NCBI RefSeq assembly: GCF_000208745.1
Contig: NC_030850.1
Span: 18,431,979 to 18,495,978, forward strand
DNA length: 64,000 nucleotides
Direction: 5' to 3'
From: Theobroma cacao
Taxonomy: Eukaryota > Streptophyta > Magnoliopsida > Malvales > Malvaceae
Part shown: piece by piece, positions 34,790-47,318 of the stretch
Layout: each line of letters opens with the position of its first letter
How positions within the stretch are numbered: position 1 is the first letter of the stretch
Position numbers and translations under genes: made by a program
The notes under the pieces: generated by a model
What the model was told of the DNA's origin: nothing
Seen by the model: only the letters and a program-made list of their open reading frames with translations
The model's database searches: none

Positions 34790-34820
34790 CAGTCGACTAA
34801 GGATTTCGTAGTCAACTAAG
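34790..34820. repeat. Palindrome pair between pol and ORF3 of element B
   Basis: CAGTCGACTAAGG then TAGTCAACTAAG, at the position matching 23457-23491 in element A. Confidence 0.8.
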
Positions 34821-35146
34821 AATGGTCTGACAGCCTTAAATAATAAGACTCAGTGAGTTTAGAGAAAAAAGAGTAAAATGTGGTAAAAATTTGGGTTTAT
34901 CGAGTGCAAAAAGAATGAAGAAAAACTGTCAAAGGTAAATAACCAAAATTTAGAGAAAAGTTTGAAATTATAAAGAAATAAAATAAGGCAGCACTTAAAA
35001 GAAAGGTGAGTAGTTTTTCTGAGTAATAACTGTTGACTACCTCTCCTCCTCTCTCCTCTGAAGCTCGTTGCTCTAAAAACCAAAACCTAAATCTTCCTGT
35101 TTGCCTCTGAAACCGACTCAAACCCTCAGAAACTTCTACAACCAAT

Positions 35147-35484
35147 ATGGCTAGAACATCTCAGAGTAAAGAGATATCATAGAAAAAGAAAGAGAAAAGG
35201 CCGATGGAGGAAGGAACAGGAACAGAAAGTTTGAAGAAGAAACTAAAAATCATGCCTGGTTCAGTGAAAGATATATCCAAGAAACTAAAAGAAAAGAAGC
35301 AAAAAATTGACAAGAAGAAAGAAACAGAGCCTTCACTCCACAAAGGTACTAGTTTTTCTTTTTCGAAATTTAGGAATAAGTTACATGAGTATAGATTCAA
35401 AAATATCGAGAATGCATCAATCTCCTGTGGAAAATTTATTGATTGGAAAAGTTTTGAAGAAAATGTCGAAATCCAGACTAGTCT
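35147..35484 (+). pseudogene. Third ORF of element B, part 1
   Basis: Starts MARTSQSKEIS, with a stop after about 11 codons. A lysine-rich run follows (KDISKKLKEKKQKIDKKKE), then FSKFRNKLHEYRFKNIENAS. It is interrupted at 35485 by a solo LTR. Joined with parts 2 and 3 (38460-39293 and 50413-51183), the span is 1943 bases against 1950 in element A. Confidence 0.75.
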
Positions 35485-38454
35485 TGTCACGACCTGAAAC
35501 CTCCCTTGGGCCCATGACAACCGTCGTGACTTCCCGATTGACACTCATTACCTGAAATGCCAACCGAAACCCCGCAAGGCTTATATATCAGTTTCTTTCC
35601 TTTCTTGTGAGCAATCGTTGCTAAACATTCCATTTTAAACAATTACCGGTCATTTCTGGCTCAAATAAATCCAAAGATAATTTTTTTTAAAAAGGATTTA
35701 TAGATAAATATCACTATTCAAAATATTGATTAAAATATAGCATTTTTATATAAAACAATATTTATAAAAACATGTGTAAGAAATCTTTTGTAATGTGTAA
35801 GTAAAATAAATTCATACATACAAAAATTTACTAAGTTATAATGTACAATAATGGTTACAATGACAAGTGGCCCAAAATACACCCAGTGTTGGTGCTAGAA
35901 ACCTACTGTCTGTGTGGTAGAGATGTCAACTGGAATCCTCGACAAAATAGGGTATCTACAAGCTACCACAGACCTGAAATGTTTGGAAAGGAGGTGGGTG
36001 AGATTTTGCAATCCCAATGAGTAAACAGACATTATCATAAATATCTAAAGGCGAGTAAAATGGAGGCAAGTTTAAACAACAAATTTCAACCCATTTCATA
36101 ATGTTTTCAATTTATTTCTTAAACCATAAAATATTTGTAATTTACCAAAACAGTTGTTAAGGCTTATGTCTTTTATTAAAACAAGGCTCAAGCCAAAACT
36201 AATCCTCGGGGATACCTTGGCCGAGGCATCTAACCGAGTCCGCCAAGGGTGTTAAAATATTCACACGTGAAACACATTTTTATTTTTAAAACCAGCCGTT
36301 CCTTGGCGTTGGCCGAGTTACACATTCACGTGGGGGTTCGACGTGAAGTGAGCTCTAATACTACCCCGGGAGTTACCCTCCTCGCCTCTACAACCGGAGT
36401 AACTATATAACTGGGTTTACCGTGCCCCTCTAATAGGCAGTCCACGGAAACCCGTCACTGCAGTGACTAACCCACCAATTTTAATAAAATTTCGACAGTA
36501 TAACGTGGCTTTTATTTATTTATCCAGCCTGCATAGTAAAACAACTTACATAAATTTCCCAATGCATTCACAAAATATAGCCACATATACTCATTTCTCA
36601 TAAGCCATTCCTAGGAAAATATATATTTTTCAAGTCAATTTGTAGCCTCCAATTACTCAATTTCATAATCAATACAATATATTTTTATTTGTCACATTTA
36701 TTCCTAAAACATCAAAAATCCCGTTTTAATCTCGTTCTCATTTCATAAAATACATAAAGGGCATTTAAAATAAACTCTAGATAATTTACAATAATAATAA
36801 GTTTACTCACCGTTTGTACAAACTAAAAGCTTTCTAAGCGCCCCGATCACTACTCGTCGGGTACGACTTCTTTGCCTTTTCCGGAAGGCTCTCCTCCTAG
36901 ACACATTACAAAAATTTACACAATTCATCACATTGATGCTAAATCACTATATAATTAACTTAAATCCTATACTAATGCATGGTATGAAATGCAATAGCCT
37001 AAAACGGCTTAAACGCGGTATTAACCTATTTTTGGCACTTTGCCCGATAAATTGCTAACGCGCTCCATTTTAGCTCTAAATCATCCCATTCTCTCTCCAA
37101 CATTTCTAACCATTAAATATCAGCCAATAACCTTCTAAAAACAACAAAATCAGCTCACTCCCTTCCTTGGAAAATTCGGCCAAAAATGGGACATTAACTC
37201 GGTTAATTTTCTACTTTGTTTTTCTATCACGTTTAATCGTTTTTCATCATTTTCTCTTCATTTCCCTTAGAATAAAATCAATTCATCATCATTGTACAGC
37301 ATTGAGCATCCAGCCAAGAGTGGGTATTGTGAAAATTTAATGATTTCTTGCCCAATTTAATTTCTAAACACATTTAACTAACTAAAACTATCAATTTAAC
37401 TAAAAATCAAAACCTAAAAATTTCAATTTCTCTCCCCTAGAATTTCGTCCAGCCCTTGATGTCACTTTTAGATCTCTCTCCTCAAGCATACTAAATGGAA
37501 ACAAAGGCATAGGAAAGGTAGAAATCAAGCTAAAGTCGAAAAATCTTACCGTTAGAATCGTAAACGGACGAAAAATACGAATTCCCCTTTCAATTTTTCT
37601 AGTTTCCCTTTGTTTTCTTTCTTTTCTTCCTTTCCTCTCTATTTCCTCTCTTGTTCTTCCTTATGGCCGGCCAGCACTTAAAATGGGGTTTAAATGGGTT
37701 GACTTTTCATTAAAGTAATATTATATCATTAAAAAAATACCACGTGTCACTTTCCCATTGCCCCATTTTTAAAATTTCATCCATTTGTTTCCAAATTTTC
37801 ACCATACACTTGTCCCACATATCCATAGCTTAGATAAAATTCTCAAACTTATCCAAAGTCTCGGCGGAGTAATTTTTTGAAATTTACACTTTTGCCCCCG
37901 TAAAAGTGAAAAATTATATTTTTGCCCCAAAAACTGAAAAATTGCCCATAGACATATTTTTCATCCCTTATACTCATACCATTCTTCAATTTGTCAAATT
38001 TGATCTAAATTCTCTCAAAATATCAAATTTTGTTCGCGAGTGGTAAAATTATAATTTTGCCCCTACACTCTAGAAATCACCAGAATTAAACTTTTTCACT
38101 TCCTATCATTAAATTATACTCCAAAAAGTTAATCTTGGTCAAAAATTTCACTCCATGATCAAATTATTATATTAGGTGGCAAAATGACGATTTTGCCCCT
38201 AAACATCAAAATTTCCAATTTTACCCCAAATGAACCCTCAAACTCCAAACAATCATTTTTAGTCATTCTTTGACTATAAAATATTAAATTTCATCCTACG
38301 ATTCCTATTTGAACTAGTTCGAGATCAAATCAATTCAAGTGTACCGTTAGGTATAATATTAGGTTTCGTCTATTCTTAGGGACTTTCCTAGCATAATAAC
38401 ATGCTACTCAGTGCATGTATGTTATGACATGTATTTATAGGGTCGGGTTTTACA
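35485..38454 (-). mobile_element. Solo gypsy LTR in element B
   Basis: It starts TGTCACGACC and ends GGGTTTTACA, 2970 bp, with a perfect AGTCT duplication (35480-35484, 38455-38459). The third-ORF text resumes across it. It is a homologue of the solo LTR at 7108-10095 and a distant relative of the D LTRs. Many ACCATTTTGCCCC/TTTTGCCCCTAA-like phrases lie at the right end. It is noncoding; short ORFs inside were not accepted. Confidence 0.92.
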
Positions 38455-38459
38455 AGTCT

Positions 38460-39293
38460 ATCTGAGTACTTTGATGAACTGAAACTAAAAGGTTACAGCA
38501 CCTTTAAGAATAGATCTTATAGTCCAAGTCTGGTCAAAGAGTTTTTTTCTGGATTTGCTTTGAAAGGAAAGGAATTAATAGATTCTAATGATTATGTAGA
38601 AGATGGTTTGAATGTTTATCTGAATAGAAAATAGTTTATTGTGACTACTGAGGATTTAGGGAACCTGCTGAAAATAGAATGTAAAGAAGGTGAATTTGAA
38701 TTACTTGAAAAAAATGATCCGTCCTCATTGTGGGAGATCATCACTGGAAGGAAAGAAAAATATTCTTTAAAAAGTAATTATAGTTTGATAATCAGTCCTC
38801 AGATTAGGATTTTACATTATTTTATAGCAGTAAATATATAGGGTAAAAGTGGAAGCCTCAGCTACATCAGCCTCAAGACCTTTGGCTGATGGAGCATGCT
38901 TTCAACGGAGTATCCCTGAATTTGGGAAGATTTATGATTGAGAAAATGAGAAGTGCTTGCAGACTTGATGAGGTCAATCTGCCATATGGGAATGTGATTA
39001 CATCCCTTGTGTAGAAAAAAGGAATATGGGCAAAGAGGTATGATATGGACTTGGTAAAAACTAGAGATCAAGCCATTTATTATGGCAGCTTGGTTAAAAT
39101 GGGGTATGCGAGCGATGGAGAAAAGTTCATTAAAACCCCTAAAACTGGTCCAAGAAAAGAACACAGTCTTCTTGCTCAACCTGAAGAAGCTCCCTCCAGA
39201 TTTTCAAATGAAGTAATTTTTAATTTGCTCATGAGGATTGATGGTAAGTTGACTGACCAAGCAAAAAAGCTACAAAAAGTTGAAGAGAAAATC
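38460..39293 (+). pseudogene. Third ORF of element B, part 2
   Basis: Continues the ORF with YFDELKLKGYSTFKNRSYS, then TTEDLGNLLKIECKEGEFEL and SLWEIITGRKEK (38641-38841), the plant-transposon-protein-like domain. Then comes MDLVKTRDQAIYYGSLVKMG and the beginning of the coiled coil (LTDQAKKLQKVEEKI). Stops occur near 38633, 38839, 38888 and 39013. It is cut at 39293 by element D inside the AAATC duplication. Confidence 0.75.
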
Positions 39294-41118
39294 TATGAGA
39301 CCTTGTCAAGCTCGATTAACAGACGGTATTGTACCGAGTGCTACAACTAAGTTAAATCGAGCCTTAAACTAGTTCAAATAGAAATTCTAAGAGGAATTTC
39401 AAAATTCTAAAACCCACAGAATGGCTTAGAATAGTGATTTGGAGTTCAAGGTCCAGTTTGGAGTCCATCAGGAAAATTGACTGATTAGGGATAAAACGAT
39501 CATTTTACCATTTGATGATAAAATGGAGATTTTTAGTCAAGATTTGATCACATTTGACCAAGAATAATTATATGAAATATAATTACGATTATTGGAGTAC
39601 AAAATGATGTTTAGCAGTGAAAATTTGTGATTCCCCATATTTTTGGAGCATAAGGGCAAAATGGTAATTTTGCCACTAGAGGACTAAACGAAAATTTTTA
39701 TAAAACCATTTTTGCCCCATTTGGTTAATATTGATCAATATTAGTGTTATTTGGGTTTGAAAAGTAGAAATAATGTGATTTTGGTACATTTCGGAGTATA
39801 GGGGCAAAATCGTAATTTTTTCACCTCAGGGGCAAATCGGTAAATGTTTTGCCCCAGCACTTGTCTAGACCAAGGGATTTTAATTGTGGTAGGATTGGAT
39901 AAATACTAGAATATTTGTGGTGGAAAATTAAGAAGAAAAAGTTAAAAAGTTAAAAAATTGGGCCAATAAGCATGTGACACGTGGCATGCTTGATTATTTT
40001 ATTATTTTTTATAAAAATCAGCCCATTAAATCCCCAATTCTCTCACCATATTCGGCCTAGGCAACCAGCAACAAGAACAAAGGAAGAACAAAAGAAAAAA
40101 CAAGAAAACGTAGGTGGAAGTTCAAAGAAAAAGTGAAGAAATCAAGGAAACAAGCTAGGTAAGTTAGAATTTCTTTAATTCTCCTTGATACCCAGCTTGC
40201 CCATGCTTTTGTTCTTGATTTTCATGGTTGAATATTGAGTTATCATGATGAATTCATTTCTGAAAAATGGATATGAAGAGGAATTGTTGTTGGAATTATT
40301 TGATTTTAGACTATGTTAGTGTTTAGGGATAGTTAAGCATGGTTATGAACAAAAACACAAAAGAAATATTCAATTTCTCTAGGGTTCCTTGTTGGTCGAA
40401 CCATGAGGGCTGAATATCAATGGGGGTTTGTTTTTATTTCAAGGAAAATGGCTTGGAAAATGATGAATTAAGATGAAACGGTTATGTAGAAAAACAATTT
40501 GGTGCTAGTGCACCAAATGACCGAATTTTTCTATAAGGAACTGGAGGGTTCGAATGCTGAATTTGGCTTTATTTAAGTGGTATGTGGTAAATTAAGGTAT
40601 TAGAGGAGAAATAGATTAATTTGGAGGTGATTTGGACACAATCATCAATTAATTGGGTGATCGGTCCAATTTAATCGATATCGCGATTAAGCGGTAAGCA
40701 GACGTATTTTTGCATTTACATATCAAGCATTAGTAATTTAAATTAGTTTATATCAATTTAGCGACAATATAGTAAATTCCTTGACTTTGTTATTTGTCAA
40801 GGTAGTGAGACGTCCGAAAACAGCCAAGGAATCGCACTTGAGGACTATTAGTCCGAGTGCACCGAGAATCCGAATTTTCGACACCTATGAGTGGACTGCC
40901 TTCAAAACTTGTTTTGGGAAATATAATGTAATTGCCACCCATTTGAATGAATTATCAAGTTTTTCATGAAAAAAAGTGCCTTGGGAACAAGCTTTTGAAA
41001 AATGGTTTTATGTTGTAATATGTGATTGCTATGGATTCATGCACTATTGTATTATGATGATATATATATATATGTGTGTTATGCATGATGAATGATATTG
41101 TGCAAAATAACTGTAACT

Positions 41119-41306
41119 GTGTGTGTACATGATGTGGGGAATGCACATGCCGGTGATGATGGTGGCGTGAGATATAGATGATGGTAGTGCCCGTGTGCAT
41201 GATGTGGGGGGATGTACACATGGCACTGATTGTGCATGATGTGGGGGATGCACATGATGGTGTCGGCTATGTGCACGATGTGGGGGGGGATGTGCATGAG
41301 CCGGGA
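41119..41306 (+). repeat. G-rich hairpin array in element D 5' LTR
   Basis: Four units of the form GTGCATGATGTGGGGGATGCAC, whose ends are complementary (GTGCAT/ATGCAC), are spaced 40-60 bases apart. The array follows a TA microsatellite (41061-41072). Confidence 0.75.
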
Positions 41307-41479
41307 GTGATTATGATGATATTGATGTTTGTCTATGTAATTATGCATATCTAGATTTATGAAATGAAAGCTCATGAATGTGATATATGGTTGACATATA
41401 TGTGAAATTTGACACATTGTACTTTGAGAATTTTCATGAGTTTTATGTTGATTTTGTTAGTTTAGCAGGATGGCTTTTT

Positions 41480-41938
41480 NNNNNNNNNNNNNNNNNNNNN
41501 NNNNNNNNNNNNNNNNNNNNNNNNNNNNNNNNNNNNNNNNNNNNNNNNNNNNNNNNNNNNNNNNNNNNNNNNNNNNNNNNNNNNNNNNNNNNNNNNNNNN
41601 NNNNNNNNNNNNNNNNNNNNNNNNNNNNNNNNNNNNNNNNNNNNNNNNNNNNNNNNNNNNNNNNNNNNNNNNNNNNNNNNNNNNNNNNNNNNNNNNNNNN
41701 NNNNNNNNNNNNNNNNNNNNNNNNNNNNNNNNNNNNNNNNNNNNNNNNNNNNNNNNNNNNNNNNNNNNNNNNNNNNNNNNNNNNNNNNNNNNNNNNNNNN
41801 NNNNNNNNNNNNNNNNNNNNNNNNNNNNNNNNNNNNNNNNNNNNNNNNNNNNNNNNNNNNNNNNNNNNNNNNNNNNNNNNNNNNNNNNNNNNNNNNNNNN
41901 NNNNNNNNNNNNNNNNNNNNNNNNNNNNNNNNNNNNNN
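41480..41938. other. Assembly gap (459 N)
   Basis: The flanks match the 3' LTR at 49604 and 50149, so the missing sequence corresponds to about 49605-50148 (544 bp), including the GCTGCAGC palindromes. Open frames reported through the N run are artefacts. Confidence 0.97.
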
Positions 41939-42199
41939 AGTGTTATTTTGTTTTGTATAGACGAACTTAATGTAAATTATTAGAATACATGTTGTAGACA
42001 TTGTATGTAAATTTTTAAGGAGTAATGCCAGTACGAGTTGGCAATGTATATCACTATTTTGATTCAAAGTTATGAAATATGACTTAGTGATATTAGATGG
42101 AATTATAAGTAAGATAAATAATAGGCTTGCTTGGGTTTAGTGGATTACGTCCATTGGACCCTTGCGCAGGTCATGGCCCGGAATTTGGGTCGTGACAAT

Positions 42200-42215
42200 G
42201 TTAGTATCAAAGCCC
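42200..42215 (+). other. Degraded primer binding site of element D
   Basis: GTTAGTATCAAAGCCC, two G-to-A changes from the iMet-type TGGTATCAGAGCCC. It lies 2 bases after the LTR. Confidence 0.65.
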
Positions 42216-42421
42216 TAGGTTTGTCTAGGTCTTAAAGCTTCCTTTTGTTGGTCCAGCGAAGAGTCAGGTCTTTATGTGGGAACTTCAGTTGTAAAGTGTG
42301 AACCGCGGCACATTTTACAACCAAATGACCGCATAGATTCCCTATCTTAGAAACACCTTTTGCCTTAAGTACGATTATAATATGTGTTTAATATCAGGTG
42401 TTTGCTTTAGTCTAGGTAAGA

Positions 42422-43880
42422 ATGTCGCCTAAGACACGAGACGCCTCAAGACGAATGAGGGAGCAAGATGCTCCTATTGAGATGGCAGATAGGCCACGGG
42501 CATCCACCCGGAGAGGCTGAAGTGGACGTGGCAGGGCCATTAGGCCAGTGAGGTCGGATACGCCTGTGAGTAGGCAAGAGGAGGGACAATCCTCAGGTGA
42601 TGTAGATAGACACCCAGCTGGGGGTACTACTATTGAGGATTTGGCGGCAGGCCTACAGGGAGTTAATCGGGTTGTAGAGATGATGGTGACCCGTATAGAG
42701 GATATACAGAGGGTAGTAGAGGGGAGACCTACAGTACAAGAATCTCCTAGCTCCGAAGGACAGGCCGATCGCCAATATTGTGAGGTTGAGAGGGGTCACT
42801 TAGAGATTTCTCTTATCAATTTCCTAAAGCTTAAGCCTCCATCATTTTCAGGGTTTGATGCATCAGAGAAACCCCAGGTTTTCTTGGATAAGATGGAGAA
42901 GATATGTAAAGCTTTGGGATGCTCCAGTGTTCGGTCAGTTGAGTTAGCCACTTTTTGATTAGAGGATGTGGCGTAGAAGTGGTATAGCTCTTTGTGTAAG
43001 GTAGACCGACGGATGCAGCGCCATTGGCTTGGAGTGAGTTTAGTGCAGCCTTCTTGGATCGGTTCCTACCACTCAGTGTACGTAATGCTAGAGCTAGGGA
43101 GTTTGAGACTTTCGTACAGATTTCGAGTATGACGGTGTTGGAGTATGACATCAAGTTCACACAGTTGTCTTGGTATGCTCCCTACCTCGTTTCTACTAAG
43201 GAGATGAAGATTTAGAGGTTTGTGGATAGGTTAGTAGAGCCACTGTTTAGGGCTGTGGCATCTCGAGATTTCACTACCAATTCCGCAGTAGTAGATTGTG
43301 CTCAGCGCATTGAGATGAGGACCAGTGAGAGTAGGGCTGCGAGGGATAAAGCAAAGAGGGCCAAGACAGAGGGTTATCAGGGCCATAGAGATTTCAGCAG
43401 TGGTGGTTCATCTTCTAACCATTAGGGTCCACAGAGGGATTCACGATTATCCTAGCAGAGGAGTGACCTGCCTAGTGCTAGTGTTGGGACGAGACAAAGA
43501 ACTTTCAATGCTAGCAGGCAACAAGATTCGAGACAGAGTAGTCAAGTTATCCACCCTTGTAATATCTGTGGGAGGAGACATAGTGGATGATGCTTACGTA
43601 CTGCGGCAGTTTGTTATTAGTGTGGCCAACCTGGGCACATTAGGAGGAATTGTCCGATGGCTCATCAATCACAAGATTCGGCACGTGGTTCCACCCAGCC
43701 AACTTCATCTGCTCCTTCAGTTGCTGCCTCATCTGGCCGGAAGGCTAGTGGATCGAGAGGTAGAGGTGCTGGTACTTCCTCTCAAGGTAGGCCATCTGGG
43801 TCCAGACATCAAAGTTCTGTTGGTAGAGGCCAGGCGAAGGTGTTTGCTTTAACACAGCAAGAGGCCCAGCATCCAATGCC
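42422..43880 (+). pseudogene. gag of element D, decayed
   Basis: ATG at 42422 (MSPKTRDASRRMREQD). Then a CGA-to-TGA stop (42518), SGDVDRHPAGGTTIEDLA, and the gypsy gag core (SFSGFDASEKPQVFLDKME, then [14 protein letters not shown] and [13 protein letters not shown]). A 1-base deletion near 42998 and stops near 42956, 42973, 43213 and 43423 break it. The CCHC knuckle survives as [13 protein letters not shown] at 43611-43652, itself with a stop. The C-terminal part is Ser/Gly/Arg-rich (43657-43890). Confidence 0.85.
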
Positions 43881-46800
43881 GTGGTCTTAGGTATTCTTTC
43901 AATTTGTGATATGAATGCTCGAGTCTTATTTGATCCTGGTGCTACCCATTCTTTTATCTCTCCATGTTTTGCATATAGGTTGGGTAGAGATCCTGTTAGG
44001 AGAGAGGAACAATTAGTGGTGTCTACTCCTTTAAAGGAGATATTTGTGGTCAAATGGGAATATGAATCTTGTGTAGTACGAGTCAAGGACAAGGACAAGG
44101 ACACTTTGGTGAATTTGGTGGTGTTAGACACCTTAGACTTTGATGTGATCTTGGGGATGAATTGGTTATCACCCTGTCATGCTAGTGTGAACTGTTATCA
44201 TAAATTGGTTAGATTTGATTTCCTCGGTGAACCTTCATTTAGTATTCAGGGGGATAGGAGTAATGCTCCAACCAATTTGATATCGATCATTTTTGCCAGA
44301 AGATTATTACGACAAGGTTGTATAGGTTACTTGGCCATGGTAAGAGATACTAAGGCGAAGGTTGGAAATGTAAGTCAAGTGTCGGTGGTGAAAGAGTTCG
44401 TGGATGTATTTCCCAAGGAGCTACCAGGTTTACCTCCCAAACGAGAGATTGAATTTTGCATAGATTTAATTCCCGACACTAGACTTATATCCATACCCCC
44501 ATATAGAATGGCACCGGCAGAGCTTAAAGAGCTTAAGGATCAATTAGAGGATTTGTTGGATAAAGGCTTCATCCGTCCTACTGTATTCCCATGGGGAGCA
44601 CTGGTGTTATTTGTAAAGAAGAAAGATGGGTCACTTAGGCTGTGCATTGATTATCGGCAGCTTAATAAAGTGACGGTGAAAAATAAGTATCCTCTCCTAA
44701 GGATAGATGATTTATTTGATCAACTATAAGGAGCACAATGTTTCTCTAAGATAGATCTGCGATCTGGGTACCATCAGTTGAGAATCCGAAATGAAAATAT
44801 ACCCAACATTGCATTTCGAACAAGATATGGGCACTATGAGTTCTTGGTGATGTCATTTGGGCTCATGAGTCCTCCTGCAGCCTTTATGGATTTGATGAAC
44901 CGAGTGTTCAAGCTTTATTTGGATAAGTTCGTGGTGGTGTTTATTGATAACATCTTGATAAATTCGAAGAGCCAAGAGTAGCATGAGCAGTATCTTAAGA
45001 TAGTGCTCCAAATTTTGAGAGAACATCAATTGTATGCGAAGTTCTCCAAGTGTGAGTTTTGGCTCGAAAGTGTTGCATTCTTGGGGCATGTGGTATTTAA
45101 GGATGGGATACAAGTTGATTCAAAGAAAATTGAAGCAGTGAAAAAATGGCCAAGGTCAACATCAGTTACGGAGATTAGAAGCTTTGTGGGTTTGGCTGGC
45201 TATTATCGTCGCTTTGTAAAGGACTTCTCCAAAATAGTCGCCCCTCTGACTAAGGTGACACGTAAGGATACAAAATTTGAGTGGTTTGATGCTTATGAGA
45301 ATAGCTTTGAGAAGCTTAAGGCATGTCTTACCACAGCTCTAGTGTTAAGCCTACTACAAGGCACGGGGGGTTATACGGTGTTTTGTGATGCATCGGGGGT
45401 TGGTTTAGGATGTGTACTAATGCAACATGGGAAGGTGATTGCATATGCATCTAGGCAACTTAAAAGGCATTAGCAGAATTACCCCATACACGATTTGGAA
45501 ATGGCAGCGATCGTGTTTGCCTTAAAGATTTGGAGGCATTACTTGTATGGTGAGACTTGCGAGATATACATGGACCACAAAAGTCTGAAGTATATGTTTC
45601 AGCAGAGGGATCTTAACTTGCGGCAACGTAAATGGATGGAGTTGCTAAAGGATTATGATTGTACTATTTTTTACCATCTCGATAAGGCCAATGTTGTGGC
45701 GGATGCCTTGAGTCGAAAATCAATGGGAAGCTTGGCACATATTTTTACTGATAGGAGATCATTGGTTAGAGAGATCCATAGCTTGGGAGACATAGGTGTG
45801 CATTTGGAAGTTGCGGAGACAGATGCATTGCTAGCACATTTTAGAGTAAGGCCTATCTTAATGGACCGAATCAAAGAAGCACAAAGTAAAGATGAGTTTG
45901 TGGCTAAGGCCTTAGAGGATCCTCAGGGAAGGAAAGGAAAAATGTTTACCAAAGGCACAGATGGAGTGTTAAGGTATGAAACCAGACTTTATGTGCCTGA
46001 TGGTGACGGGTTGAGGAGAGAAATATTGGAAGAAGCTCACATGGCAGCTTATGTGGTACATCCAGGGGCTACAAAGATGTATCAAGATTTGAAAGAGGTG
46101 TATTGGTGGGAAGGATTTAAGAGAGATGTAGCTGAGTTTGTCTCCAAGTGCCTGGTTTGTCAGCAGGTTAAGGCTGAGCATCAAAAGCCTGCAGGGCTAC
46201 TACAGCCATTACCAGTACCCGAGTGGAAGTGGGAACATATTGCTATGGACTTTGTAATGGGTTTGCCTCAAACCAGTGGGGGATATAATTCAATTTGGAT
46301 AGTAGTAGACCGGTTAACAAAGTCAACTCATTTTATTAGTAGACCAGTTTATGTGGATGAGATAGTACGACTGCATGGTATTCCCATTTCAATAGTATCT
46401 GACAGAGGAGCTCAGTTTATTAGTAGGTTTTGGAGAAAGTTGCAGGAAGCATTGGGCACTAAGTTGGATTTCAGCACAGCTTTCCACCCTCAGACTGATG
46501 GATAGTCTGAACGGACCATATAGACATTGGAGGATATGTTAAGAGCTTGTGTGATAGACCTTGGTGTCAGGTGGGATCAATATCTACCCTAAGTGGAGTT
46601 TGCCTACAATAATAGTTTCCAAACTAGCATCCAAATGGCACCATTTGAGGCATTATATGGACAGAGATGTAGGTCACCCATTGGATGGCAAGAGGTGGGA
46701 GAAAGGAAACTTTTGGGGCTTGAATTGGTGCAGGATGAAACCGAGAAAATACGCATGATCCGTCAAAGGATGTTAACAGCACAAAGTAGACATAAATCAT

Positions 46801-47257
46801 ATGCTGATAACCGATGGAGAGACTTGGAGTTCCAAGTAGGAGATCATGTATTTTTAAAAGTTTCGCCAACTAAAGGGGTAATGAGGTTTGGCAAGAAAAG
46901 GAAGTTAAGTCCTTGGTATATAGGGCCATTCGAGATCTTAGAAAGGGTTGGAGCGGTGGCTTATCGTTTGGCATTACCACCAGACCTTTTGAATATTCAT
47001 CCCGTGTTACATGTGTCCATGCTTAAAAAGTACAATCCGGATCCACCACATGTAATACGGTATGAAACCATTCAATTGCAAGATGTCTAACCTATGAGGA
47101 ACAACCAGTAGCTATCCTTGATAGGCAAGTTAAAAAGCTCCGTTCAAAGGATGTAGCCTCAGTGAAAGTGTTGTGGCGGAATCACACTAGAGAGGAGGTA
47201 ACGTGGGAAGCTGAGGATGAGATGCGGACAAAGCATCCACACCTTTTCGATATGTAA
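43881..47257 (+). pseudogene. pol of element D: PR-RT-RNase H-INT-chromodomain, decayed
   Basis: Protease: [11 protein letters not shown] at about 43929 (DPG instead of DSG). [41 protein letters not shown]; the catalytic box reads FIDNILINS, with FIDD expected, a G-to-A change at 44949. RNase [37 protein letters not shown]. Integrase: [11 protein letters not shown]...CLVCQQVK, then [17 protein letters not shown] and HPQTDG (stop)...; about ten residues appear missing after [12 protein letters not shown]-type region: YIGPFEILERVGAVAYRL. Tail: VLWRNHTREEVTWEAEDEMR, a chromodomain-like end, after a frameshift near 47087. TAA at 47257. Stops at 44727, 44979, 45471, 46503 and 46590. Confidence 0.9.
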
Positions 47258-47307
47258 AGGTAAGCTACTCTACATTGAATTTAATTTCGGAGACCGAATT
47301 TTTATTA

Positions 47308-47318
47308 GTGGGGGAGAA
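47308..47318 (+). other. Polypurine tract of element D
   Basis: GTGGGGGAGAA directly before the 3' LTR start TGTGAGACC. Confidence 0.8.

Larger units (their letters stand above)
39294..42197 (+). mobile_element. Element D 5' LTR (with gap)
   Basis: Begins TATGAGACCTTGTC (TG mutated to TA) and ends GGGTCGTGACA. It aligns with 47319-50407 throughout. It contains the G-rich hairpin array (41119-41306) and an N gap at 41480-41938. Confidence 0.9.

Noticed and set aside
35161..35544. 127-codon minus-strand frame
   Set aside because: Antisense of the Lys-rich start of the third ORF of B and crosses the solo LTR junction at 35485.
41079..41417. His-rich frames antisense to the hairpin arrays (also near 49145-49397 and 62943-63310)
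   Set aside because: Composition comes from the repeated GTGCAT/ATGCAC units read in reverse. The frames overlap in all phases and lack any domain.
41387..42067. Frames of 166-201 codons spanning the N run on both strands
   Set aside because: Produced by the undetermined bases; no supporting sequence.
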